From Rubrivirga sp. (GTDB taxonomy: Bacteria; Bacteroidota; Rhodothermia; Rhodothermales; Rubricoccaceae), in contig JAAXJP010000116.1 of NCBI GenBank assembly GCA_012269805.1, positions 1 through 11,352 of the forward strand: a stretch of DNA of 11,352 bases, written 5' to 3'. Of this stretch, positions 1-6,159 are shown in pieces. Below the pieces are notes generated by a model. It made no database searches. It was not told where the DNA came from and was given only the letters and a program-made list of their open reading frames with translations. How positions within the stretch are numbered: the first letter of the stretch is position 1; every line of letters begins with the position of its first letter. The position numbers were made by a program, and so were the translations under genes.

Positions 1-709
1 CGTAGAACCGGGCGGCGCGGATGGCGGCGACGAGGCGGGCGAACGGGGCGTCGAGGTCGCCGGCACGGCGCGCGGCGAGGGCGGCGGCGACGGGCTGGCG
101 GGCGGGGCCGTCGGGGAGCGACTCGGGCTCGCGGGCGAGCGCGTCGAGGACCGTGCGGACGGCTCCGGCCTCGGGCGTGTGGAGGTCGCCGACGAGCGCG
201 CGGGCGCGGGCCCCGTCCTCGAACACGAGGAGGCGGGCGAGGCGCGCGCGGGCCGCGTCGGCCCAGGCGGCCGTCTCCGCCTCGGGGTCGGCGAGGGCCG
301 CCTCGAGCTCGGCGCGCGCGGTCTCGCGGTCGCCGGCCTCCCACGCGGCCTCGGCCGCCTTCGCGTGCTTCCGCGCCGCCGACGGGAGGTGCTCGTCGAG
401 CCACTGACGGAGGACGTGCTCGGGGAGCGCGCCCGTGAACTCGGCCGCGACGGCGCCGTCGACGAACAGCTTGACGGCGGGAATCCCGCGGATCCCGTAC
501 TGCTGCATCAGCCCGGGCGCCTCGTCCGTGTTGACCTTGACGAGCGCCCAGCGCCCGCCGGCCTCGGCCGCCAGCTTGTCGAGCGTCGGGCCGAGCACGC
601 GGCAGGGCCCGCACCACGGCGCCCAGAAGTCGACCAGGACCGGCCGCTCGCGGCTGGCCTCGACGACGTCGGTCTGGAAGTCGAGCGGGGGGCTCGCGGG
701 CGCGTGCAT
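1..709 (-). CDS. Thioredoxin-domain protein, YbbN/CnoX-like co-chaperone (C-terminus cut by window edge)
   Basis: Read on the minus strand from an ATG at 709, this frame stays open for 236 codons and leaves the window without a stop, so the C-terminus is missing. Residues 9-108 are a thioredoxin fold: the active site is A-P-W-C-G-P-C-R with cysteines 33 and 36, and the cis-proline motif GIPAVKLF has Pro77. From about residue 112 the sequence becomes Ala/Glu/Arg-rich and helical, with paired helices such as AAEAAWEAGDRETARAELEAA, as in the TPR-like tail of YbbN/CnoX proteins. Members of that family bind unfolded client proteins and form mixed disulfides under oxidative (HOCl) stress, then pass clients to DnaK or GroEL. 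An intact WCGPC suggests real redox activity, unlike the E. coli protein with its altered site. No signal peptide is seen, so it is probably cytoplasmic. The gene diverges from the PD40 gene across 100 bp. A plain thioredoxin is unlikely because of the long tail. Confidence 0.88.
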   Translation of the reverse strand, partial: MHAPASPPLDFQTDVVEASRERPVLVDFWAPWCGPCRVLGPTLDKLAAEAGGRWALVKVNTDEAPGLMQQYGIRGIPAVKLFVDGAVAAEFTGALPEHVLRQWLDEHLPSAARKHAKAAEAAWEAGDRETARAELEAALADPEAETAAWADAARARLARLLVFEDGARARALVGDLHTPEAGAVRTVLDALAREPESLPDGPARQPVAAALAARRAGDLDAPFARLVAAIRAARFY

Positions 710-809
710 GAGGGAGTCGAAAAAGGGGGGAAAGGGGCGGAGCGGCCGGCGCGAGGCGCACCCGTCGCGTTAGGCTGGCGTGTCACGGACGCCTTCTTTT
801 CCGGTTCCC
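710..809. promoter_or_regulatory. Divergent intergenic region between the cnoX-like and PD40 genes
   Basis: This 100-bp gap must hold the promoters of both flanking genes. On the plus strand a TAGGCT at 771-776 lies 39 bp before the PD40 ATG. It loosely resembles the TAnnTTTG -7 element of Bacteroidota, but no matching -33 TTG is visible. Neither start has a Shine-Dalgarno sequence. The minus-strand leader is a pyrimidine tract (CCCCCCTTTTTCGACTCCCTC-like, ending at 710), and the plus-strand leader contains CTTCTTTTCC. Assignment as a promoter is inference from position. Confidence 0.35.
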
Positions 810-2033
810 ATGCGCTTCCCGCTCTCTCTTGCCCTCGTGGCCCTCACGATCCTGCCCGCCTGCCAGACCGTCAACGCGCAGTTGGCGGAAGAGACCGAGC
901 AGGCGGTCGCGGCCGCCAACGCCGACCGCCCCATCACCGGCGAGCCGACGCCCGCCGACGACGGGCCCGACTACGTCGCCGAGGCCGACAGCCTCCGCTT
1001 CCCCGGCGAGGTCCGCCTCCGCAACGTCCGGCAGCTCACGTTCGGCGGCAACAACGCCGAGGCGTACTGGAGCCCCGACGGCGACGCCCTCATCTTCCAG
1101 AGCGACTGGGACGCGATCAACCCCCAGGGCTGCGACCAGCAGTTCGTGATGTCGGTCGCGGAGGGGGCGGGCCGGGACGGCGCCGGCGCCGAGCTCGTCT
1201 CGACGGGCCGCGGCCGGACGACCTGCGGCTACTACCTCTCCGACGACCGGGTCGTGTACGCTTCGACGCACCCGGGCGGCGACGCCTGCCCGGTCACGGC
1301 GGCCTCCGAGATGGGACGCTACGTCTGGGACATCTTCCCGAGCTACGACATCTACGTCGCCGACGCCGACGGCCAGAACCCGAAGGTCCTCATCGGCGGC
1401 GAGGGCTACGACGCCGAGGCGACGGTCAGCCCCGACGGCCGGTACGTGATCTTCACCTCGACGCGCTCGGGCGACCTCGAGCTCTGGCGCTACGACGTCG
1501 AGACCGGCGACGTCCTCCAGCTCACGGACACGCTCGGCTACGACGGCGGCGCCTTCTTCTCGCCCGACGGCTCGAAGATCGTCTGGCGCGCCTCCCGCCC
1601 GACCGGCGCCGACGCCGAGGCCTACCGCGCGCTCCTCGCCGACGACGCCGTCCAGCCCGGCGCGCTCGACATCTACGTCGCCGACGCCGACGGCTCCAAC
1701 GCCCGCCAGGTGACGCGGCTTCCCGGCGCCAACTGGGCCCCGTTTTTCCACCCGTCCGGCGAGCAGATCCTCTTCGCCACGAACCACCACACGCTCGACG
1801 AGGGCGGCCGCGAGTTCGACCTGTTCCTGGTGAACCTCGACGGCTCGGGCCTCGAGCGCGTGACGTTCAGCGGCACGTTCGACGCCTTCCCGATGTTCTC
1901 GCCCGACGGCACTCAGCTCGTCTTCGCCTCGAACCGCCGCGGCGACCGGGCCCCCAGCCGCGACACGAACGTGTTCGTCGCCGACTGGGTCGAGACGCCG
2001 ACCGAGGCCGACCGGCAGTTCGGGGCGGAGTAG
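810..2033 (+). CDS. TolB-like PD40 beta-propeller lipoprotein
   Basis: The product is 407 residues. The ATG at 810 was chosen over an in-frame GTG at 780 because it places a lipoprotein signal at the very N-terminus (MRFPLSLALVALTILPAC, lipid-modified Cys18). The mature part is a series of WD40-like PD40 blades, each with an S/H-P-D/S-G turn followed by a hydrophobic strand: SPDG at 88, 207, 251 and 364, and HPSG at 314. Cysteines 108, 139 and 160 sit in GCDQQ, TTCGYY and GGDACP, which I recall as conserved in this family of secreted TolB-related proteins; this is from memory. No peptidase or other catalytic domain follows the propeller, so it probably binds protein or peptidoglycan-associated partners in the periplasm. 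Its exact role is unknown. It is not the Pal-partner TolB itself, since no pal, tolQ or tolR lies nearby and the TolB N-terminal domain is absent. Confidence 0.88.
   Translation: MRFPLSLALVALTILPACQTVNAQLAEETEQAVAAANADRPITGEPTPADDGPDYVAEADSLRFPGEVRLRNVRQLTFGGNNAEAYWSPDGDALIFQSDWDAINPQGCDQQFVMSVAEGAGRDGAGAELVSTGRGRTTCGYYLSDDRVVYASTHPGGDACPVTAASEMGRYVWDIFPSYDIYVADADGQNPKVLIGGEGYDAEATVSPDGRYVIFTSTRSGDLELWRYDVETGDVLQLTDTLGYDGGAFFSPDGSKIVWRASRPTGADAEAYRALLADDAVQPGALDIYVADADGSNARQVTRLPGANWAPFFHPSGEQILFATNHHTLDEGGREFDLFLVNLDGSGLERVTFSGTFDAFPMFSPDGTQLVFASNRRGDRAPSRDTNVFVADWVETPTEADRQFGAE
1346..1373 (+). repeat. 28-bp direct repeat inside the PD40 gene, copy 1
   Basis: These 28 bases recur exactly at 1667-1694, 321 bp (107 codons) downstream in the same reading frame. 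Both copies encode DIYVADADG, the end-of-blade strand that precedes each new PD40 unit. The identity down to codon choice fits either recent duplication or gene conversion between blades, or simply strong codon bias. Confidence 0.8.
1667..1694 (+). repeat. 28-bp direct repeat inside the PD40 gene, copy 2
   Basis: Second copy of the exact 28-base repeat first seen at 1346-1373, again encoding DIYVADADG. The repeat is in frame, so recombination between copies would delete 107 codons without a frameshift. Confidence 0.8.
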
Positions 2034-2040
2034 CTCCGCC
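2024..2040 (+). terminator. Hairpin spanning the PD40 stop codon
   Basis: GGCGGAG (2024-2030) pairs perfectly with CTCCGCC (2034-2040), and the three-base loop is exactly the TAG stop codon. There is no U-tract after it. It may help terminate transcription or protect the 3' end together with the hairpin at 2071-2093. The pairing is seen; the function is inferred. Confidence 0.4.
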
Positions 2041-2070
2041 TCGGGCGGTCGGTGGGGCCGGCGGCGATGG

Positions 2071-2093
2071 CGCGGAGGAGGCTATCCTCCGCG
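2071..2093 (+). terminator. 9-bp perfect hairpin between the PD40 and DUF805 genes
   Basis: CGCGGAGGA (2071-2079) and TCCTCCGCG (2085-2093) form a perfect 9-bp stem with the loop GGCTA. It lies 38 bp after the PD40 stop and 18 bp before the GTG of the DUF805 gene. It lacks a U-tract. It could be a GC-rich terminator for the PD40 gene, or a 5' leader structure or promoter region for the next gene, since its loop and right arm contain TATCCT. Confidence 0.45.
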
Positions 2094-2110
2094 CGTCTGC
2101 GCTCCGCCCC

Positions 2111-2482
2111 GTGTCGCCCGCCGCCGCTTACCTCCACGTCCTCGCCGCATTCGCCGACTTCGACGGGCGCGCGTCGCGGGCGGAGCGGTGGGGCTTCGCG
2201 CTCGTGCACACGTTGGTGACGGCGGCGTTGGTGGCGGCCTCGGCACTCGTCGGGCAGTGGGGCGACACGGGCTGGCTGGCCGCGAGCGCCGTGGTCGCGC
2301 TCTACCTCGCCGTCTCGTTTTTCCCGGCCCTCTCGGCCACGGCGCGGCGGCTCCACGACACCGGGCGGAGCAGCCTGCTCGTGGCCGTCGGCCTCGTCCC
2401 CGTCGTCGGCCTGCTCCTGCTCTACTGGCTCGTCCTCCCCGGCGAGCCGGGGCCGAACCGGTACGGCCAGCCGCCGGGCTAA
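2111..2482 (+). CDS. DUF805 family inner-membrane protein
   Basis: The product is 123 residues from a GTG at 2111; the same frame is open far upstream, but the family begins at this point with the pattern SPxxxYLxVLxxFADFDGR. The DUF805 hallmarks are all present: FDGRASRAERW (17-27), RRLHDTGRS (79-87) and a C-terminal PGEPGPNRYG (110-119). Three hydrophobic segments at about 27-48, 55-75 and 88-109 are membrane helices. The family is small and integral to the inner membrane, with no established biochemical role. Length is typical. The stop codon overlaps the left edge of a strong 18-bp hairpin. The gene follows the PD40 gene on the same strand with a 77-bp gap containing hairpins, so co-transcription is uncertain. 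Confidence 0.9.
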   Translation: MSPAAAYLHVLAAFADFDGRASRAERWGFALVHTLVTAALVAASALVGQWGDTGWLAASAVVALYLAVSFFPALSATARRLHDTGRSSLLVAVGLVPVVGLLLLYWLVLPGEPGPNRYGQPPG

Positions 2483-2529
2483 CCCGAAGGCGCCGAGCAG
2501 CGGTCGTCTCCGCTCGGCGCCTTCGGGTT
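2481..2529. terminator. Perfect 18-bp hairpin, likely bidirectional terminator
   Basis: AACCCGAAGGCGCCGAGC (2481-2498) is matched without a mismatch by its reverse complement at 2512-2529, with a 13-base loop. The first two bases of the left arm are the last two of the DUF805 TAA. The element sits between two convergent genes, 25 bp before the stop of the minus-strand TonB receptor. The A-A and T-T ends give only very short U-runs on either strand. The position, perfect symmetry and length support a shared intrinsic terminator; strength is not known. Confidence 0.85.
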
Positions 2530-2554
2530 CGCCCGGTGTGTGGCCGCCGGCCGG

Positions 2555-5080
2555 CTAGATGCCGAACCCGTCGTCCATGCCGCCGCCCTGCTGGGGCTGC
2601 TGCGGCTGCTGCGGGCGGTTCTGGTTCGAGCCGAACGTGTAGGTCAGCGTGAACGAGGCTTGGCGGATGGCCGGGTCGAACGACGTGTCGCGGAAGACGC
2701 GGCCGTCGTTCGTCTCGAACTCGAACTTGGCCAGCCCGAACGGGTCGTTCACGCGGGCGGCGAGCTGGATGCTCTCGGTGATCCGCTGGTTGAGCCCGAT
2801 CGTCGAGAACGCGAACGCCTTCCGCTCGCCGTCGACAGAGGGTTGGGCGCCGTTGTAGAACACGAAGCCCTGGAGGTTCGTCCCGTCGCGGACCTCCCAC
2901 TGGAGGCTCGCCCGGGCGTTGTGGGACAGCGCCGAGACATCGTCGGTGCCCGGCGTCGCGTCGGCGAGGACGGCCTGGTAGACGCTGCCGGAGACGAACC
3001 CGCGGAGCGGGCCGAACTGGCCGAAGAAGGTGAGGTCGGCGCCGTAGTTCGTCTCCGTGTCGAGGTTCGCGATCGTGAACAGGCCGACGCCCGTCTCCGG
3101 GTCGGTTGAGACGCGCCGCGTGATGGAGTCGGTCGTCCGGCGGTAGAACGGCGTGAGCGTCGCGAAGAACTTGTACTGGAGCGTGAGCTCGTACGAGTCG
3201 GTGTATTCAGGCCGGAGGGCCGGGTTGCCGACGCGGACGAACGTCGTGTCGGAGAGGTCCGGGAACGGGTTGAGGAAGAACGTCCGCGGGCGCTGGATCC
3301 GGCGCGAGTACGAGACCTTCGCGAGCGTGCCCGGCTCGACGGCGTACGTCAGGAAGGCGCTCGGGAACAGGCTCGTGTAGCTCTGCTCCGTGTCGACGGT
3401 CGGGTCGATAAACGGGTTGGCCTCCTCGGGGAGCTCCGTGAGCAGGTCGAAGTTGCGCTGGGCGTATTCGGCGCGGAGGCCGACCTGGGCCTGGAACGGC
3501 CCGAGCGGACGGGCGCCCTGGACGTAGGCCGCGAGGATCTGGCGGTCGTAGTCGAACGCGTTCGTCTGGTTCGGGTCGACCACGAGGTCGTCCCGAGTCT
3601 CGCCCGTGAGGAACTCGCTGTCGCTGGCGACCCACTCGGCCGTGGCCTTCGTACCAAGCTCGAGCTTGAGCGGGCCGACGGGCCGCGTGTAGTCGACCTG
3701 GGCCGAGGCCTCGTCGTTGACCTGGTCGGTCGTCTGGGACTGGACGCCGGTGAGGACGTCGTTCGTGGTCAGGTCGAGGAAGAGGCCGAGGCCGCCGTTC
3801 TCGAAGTGGGTGTAGCGCGTCTCGATGGCCAGCTCGTGGTCGCTCTGGGCGCCGCCGCCGCCGCGCGGGCCGCCGAAGCCGCCCATCCGCATTCGGCCGC
3901 CGCCCCCGCCGCCGGAGCCGCCGCTGTCCATGGCGTTCTCGAACCGGCGCCGGAAGACGAGCGCGGCGTCGCCGTTGAGCCCGTCCGAGTCGTTGTCGGT
4001 GTCGCGGAACGTCTCGACCGGAGCGCCGCCGCCGACCGTCCGCTCGAAGGTCGTGAGCCCCCTGGAGGCGCCGTCGCGGAAGCCGAACGAGCCCTCGGCG
4101 GTCAGCGTCGTGTTCTCGCCGAGGTCGACCGTCGCGGAGCCGTTGAGGAAGTGGGAGCTCTCGTCGTTGCCGCTGTCGCCGAGCTGGAACACGGAGAAGG
4201 CCCCGCCGAGTTCGCGCGTCTCGGTCTCGAACGTCGTCTCGCGTTCGCCGTAGCGGTAGCCGTACTGGACGTTCGTGTCCCACGGCCCCGACTGGTAGGC
4301 GATGTTCGCGCCGAGCTGGCCCGAGAGCTCGGTCCCGCCGCCGAGCGTGAGGCCACCCGAGAGGCCGCGGTCCGTCCCCTCGACGAGCACGATGTTGATG
4401 ATGCCGCCCATCCCGTCGGGCTCGTACTTCGCCGACGGGTTCGGGATGACCTCGACGCGCTCGACCTTCTCGGCGGGGATCTGGCGGAGCAGCGCCGCGA
4501 GGAACGCGCCGCGCACCGGGACCGGCCGGCCGTCGATCTGGATCACGACGTTCTGGTTGCCCCGCAGCGAGATGTTGCCGTCCGTGTCGACCTCGAGCGA
4601 CGGCAGCGTCTGGAGCGTCTCGATGGCGCTCCCGCCGGCCGTCACGGCCTGCTCTTGGACGTTGTAGACCGTCCGGTCGGCCTGCTGCTCGACGAACTCG
4701 CGCCGCGCGGTCACCTCGGCCTCGCCGAGCACCTCGGCGCCCTCGGCGAGGCGGACTTCCCCGAGCGCCGTCGGCGCCCCGGCGGCCACCTCGAACCCCT
4801 CCAGCGGTCGCGTCTCGTAGCCGATGAAGCTCACGCGGGCGAGGTACCGGCCCGGCCGGACGGGGTCGATGGACACGGCCCCGTCGACGTCGGCGGCGCC
4901 GCCCGTGGCGAACGACGTGTCGGGCAGCGAGTACAGCGCGAGCGTGGCCTGCGGGAGCGGGGCGCCCGTGACGTCGTCGACGATGGTGGCGGTGACGGCG
5001 CCTTGGGGGCGGGCCCCAGGCTGGGCGAGCGCAGGCGCGGCGGCCAGCAGAGCCAGCAGGGGGAAGAATCGGAGGGACAT
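2555..5080 (-). CDS. TonB-dependent outer-membrane receptor with carboxypeptidase-regulatory-like N-terminal domain
   Basis: The product is 841 residues. The ATG at 5080 was chosen because it begins a clear signal peptide (MSLRFFPLLALLAAAPALAQ); the frame stays open another 720 bp upstream, but that stretch does not look coding. Residues about 26-110 are a carboxypeptidase-regulatory-like Ig fold (TIVDDVTGAPLPQATLAL, DGAVSIDPVRPGRYLARVSFIGY). Residues about 130-232 are the plug (TLPSLEVDTDGNISLRG, IQIDGRPVPVRG, VERVEVIPNPSAKYEPDG, GGIINIVL), and the rest is a beta-barrel like the outer-membrane beta-barrel (PF14905) family. Such receptors import large ligands or siderophores using TonB energy; the substrate is not evident. 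A Gly-rich insert lies at about 386-410 and a Pro/Gln/Gly-rich tail of about 23 residues follows the last strand. No susD homologue is adjacent, so it is not a standard SusC/SusD pair. Confidence 0.93.
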   Translation of the reverse strand: MSLRFFPLLALLAAAPALAQPGARPQGAVTATIVDDVTGAPLPQATLALYSLPDTSFATGGAADVDGAVSIDPVRPGRYLARVSFIGYETRPLEGFEVAAGAPTALGEVRLAEGAEVLGEAEVTARREFVEQQADRTVYNVQEQAVTAGGSAIETLQTLPSLEVDTDGNISLRGNQNVVIQIDGRPVPVRGAFLAALLRQIPAEKVERVEVIPNPSAKYEPDGMGGIINIVLVEGTDRGLSGGLTLGGGTELSGQLGANIAYQSGPWDTNVQYGYRYGERETTFETETRELGGAFSVFQLGDSGNDESSHFLNGSATVDLGENTTLTAEGSFGFRDGASRGLTTFERTVGGGAPVETFRDTDNDSDGLNGDAALVFRRRFENAMDSGGSGGGGGGRMRMGGFGGPRGGGGAQSDHELAIETRYTHFENGGLGLFLDLTTNDVLTGVQSQTTDQVNDEASAQVDYTRPVGPLKLELGTKATAEWVASDSEFLTGETRDDLVVDPNQTNAFDYDRQILAAYVQGARPLGPFQAQVGLRAEYAQRNFDLLTELPEEANPFIDPTVDTEQSYTSLFPSAFLTYAVEPGTLAKVSYSRRIQRPRTFFLNPFPDLSDTTFVRVGNPALRPEYTDSYELTLQYKFFATLTPFYRRTTDSITRRVSTDPETGVGLFTIANLDTETNYGADLTFFGQFGPLRGFVSGSVYQAVLADATPGTDDVSALSHNARASLQWEVRDGTNLQGFVFYNGAQPSVDGERKAFAFSTIGLNQRITESIQLAARVNDPFGLAKFEFETNDGRVFRDTSFDPAIRQASFTLTYTFGSNQNRPQQPQQPQQGGGMDDGFGI

Positions 5081-5280
5081 GGGGGACGCGGGGAGTCGGG
5101 CCTCGAACGGGGGCGCTGCTAGAGAGTTGTGTCGGGCGAGGCCGGGTTGCACCTCGGTGGCGTGAACGACACCGCCGGGAGGGCGAGGGGCGAAGAACAC
5201 GACGGGGCGCCCTACGGGGACGAGGTCGGGCGGTTGCGGCCAGTGCACGCGCCGGTGTCGCGGGCAGGCTACGCTGGACA

Positions 5281-5295
5281 CCGTGCGGTGCACGG
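5281..5295. promoter_or_regulatory. Inverted repeat CCGTGC-N3-GCACGG, possible operator
   Basis: A perfect 6-bp inverted repeat with a 3-bp spacer lies 9 bp from the candidate TonB promoter element, on its downstream side with respect to the TonB gene. A regulator binding site is plausible for a nutrient-uptake receptor, but short GC-rich palindromes are common in this DNA. Confidence 0.25.
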
Positions 5296-5304
5296 AAGTG
5301 GGCG

Positions 5305-5313
5305 ATGAAAATA
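5305..5313 (-). promoter_or_regulatory. Possible -7-like element for the TonB receptor gene
   Basis: On the minus strand this reads TATTTTCAT, close to the TAnnTTTG consensus of Bacteroidota primary sigma promoters. It lies in the only AT-rich patch of the region. No TTG at the expected -33 spacing was found, so confidence is low. Confidence 0.3.
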
Positions 5314-5412
5314 GCCGACAGATATAGCCGGTCCGGAGGCAGCGGAGGGGCTGGCCGCGGCGCCCGCCGTTGCAGGTGTGCGGGAGCGCGGGTGGCAGCG
5401 GGCGTGCGGCCC

Positions 5413-5419
5413 TAGCTTG
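5413..5419 (+). promoter_or_regulatory. Possible -7-like box TAGCTTG before the lipoprotein gene
   Basis: TAGCTTG lies 31 bp before the ATG at 5444 and resembles TAnnTTTG with one T missing. A near-identical TAGCTTTC stands 43 bp before the metH ATG, which raises the chance that both are real. No -33 TTG at the right distance is seen. Confidence 0.35.
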
Positions 5420-5443
5420 GCGGGGTCCGGATCCCCCCGTCCG

Positions 5444-6091
5444 ATGCCCGTCCGCCTGCTGCTCCTGTTCGCCGTGATCGGGCTCGCCGGGTGCGTGCCC
5501 TACACCGTCGGGTCGACGCCGGCGACCGTCGCGCCGCGCGAGATCGAGCCGAGCGCGATGCTCCAGGTGGCGTCCGGCCGCCGCGACCTCGACGAGCGCG
5601 ACGGCCCGGGCGGCGCGGCGCTGATGCTCGGCAACGAGGCCCGCCTCGGGCTCGACGAGCGGTCCGACGTCGGGGTCCGTCTCATCGGTCTCGGCAGCCT
5701 CACCGCCAGCTACAAGCGCCGGCTCACGGGCCCGCTCGGAGGCGACGCCGGGACCTCGCTGATCGTCGGCGCGGGCGTGATCTCGTCGCAGCACCTTCAC
5801 CTGGAGGCGACGGTCGTGGCCTCGCCCGGCCCCATCGAGGGGGCGCCGCGTGTGGTGCCCTATGGCGCGCTCCGGCTCCAGGACCTCACGCCGTTCTCCG
5901 ACGACGCGCTCGACACGTCGCCGGCGCTCGGGCTCGTCGTCGGCGGCCGGTTCGGGTGGCCGGACCTCGCCATCAGCCCCGAACTCGGCGTGTTCTACAG
6001 CCCCTCGCCGCTGGCCGGCGACGACGACGTGGTCGTGGTCCCATCGGTGACCGTCCGCGGCGACCGTCTCCGGAAGGCGCTCGGCCTCTGA
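5444..6091 (+). CDS. Predicted lipoprotein of unknown function, possibly a small outer-membrane barrel
   Basis: I do not recognise a named family. The ATG at 5444 (215 residues) was chosen over an in-frame GTG at 5378 because it starts a textbook lipoprotein signal: MPVRLLLLFAVIGLAGC, with lipobox LAGC and Cys17. The mature part is rich in Gly, Leu, Val and Asp with alternating short hydrophobic strands: RLGLDERSDVGVRLIGLGSLTASYKRRL, then GTSLIVGAGVISSQ, GALRLQDLTPF, ALGLVVGGRFGW and VVVVPSVTVRG. This pattern, with aromatic residues near strand ends, fits a small beta-barrel or other envelope beta protein, as in many Bacteroidota hypothetical proteins. The N-terminal part (STPATVAPREIEPS) recalls leaders of such proteins. 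There are no catalytic motifs. It diverges from the TonB receptor, and the YwqG gene follows 68 bp later on the same strand. Confidence 0.8.
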   Translation: MPVRLLLLFAVIGLAGCVPYTVGSTPATVAPREIEPSAMLQVASGRRDLDERDGPGGAALMLGNEARLGLDERSDVGVRLIGLGSLTASYKRRLTGPLGGDAGTSLIVGAGVISSQHLHLEATVVASPGPIEGAPRVVPYGALRLQDLTPFSDDALDTSPALGLVVGGRFGWPDLAISPELGVFYSPSPLAGDDDVVVVPSVTVRGDRLRKALGL

Positions 6092-6105
6092 GGGCGTCCG
6101 CCTCG

Positions 6106-6123
6106 GGCCCCATCGGAGGGGCC
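6106..6123 (+). terminator. Weak hairpin after the lipoprotein gene
   Basis: GGCCCC (6106-6111) pairs with GGGGCC (6118-6123) around a six-base loop, 14 bp after the stop codon. There is no U-tract. It may attenuate read-through into the YwqG gene, or be incidental in GC-rich DNA. Confidence 0.25.
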
Positions 6124-6159
6124 GCGGCGCCTCGTCGGTGCCCCTCCCGCTCCGCCCCG

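Larger units (their letters stand above)
5081..5443. other. 363-bp divergent intergenic region with an AT-rich island
   Basis: I see no convincing gene here. The minus-strand frame continuous with the TonB receptor gives low-quality sequence with no family features. The most distinctive part is an AT-rich island at 5304-5327 in otherwise very GC-rich DNA. On the minus strand it reads TATTTTCAT (5313 to 5305), resembling a Bacteroidota TAnnTTTG element, and would give the TonB gene a leader of about 225 bases. ATAGCCG occurs twice (5311-5317 and 5324-5330). CCGTGC-GGT-GCACGG at 5281-5295 is a 6-bp inverted repeat beside the island, and GTGCAC occurs at 5243-5248 and 5288-5293. These could be operator sites, but this is inference. 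Confidence 0.5.

Noticed and set aside
810..2033. Assignment of the PD40 protein as TolB of the Tol-Pal system
   Set aside because: It is a lipoprotein lacking the TolB N-terminal domain, and no tolQ, tolR, tolA or pal gene is nearby.
179..2110. Long plus-strand frame running from within the cnoX-like gene through the PD40 gene into DUF805
   Set aside because: Only its last 123 codons match a real family (DUF805). The upstream part overlaps two well-supported genes in other frames and is Arg-rich noise.
3806..5122. Plus-strand frame of 438 codons antisense to the TonB receptor
   Set aside because: Arg/Glu/Ala/Val-rich noise opposite a clear receptor gene with signal peptide, plug and barrel.
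5081..5800. N-terminal extension of the TonB receptor by 240 codons
   Set aside because: The signal peptide begins at 5080. The extension is antisense to the lipoprotein gene and has no domain character.
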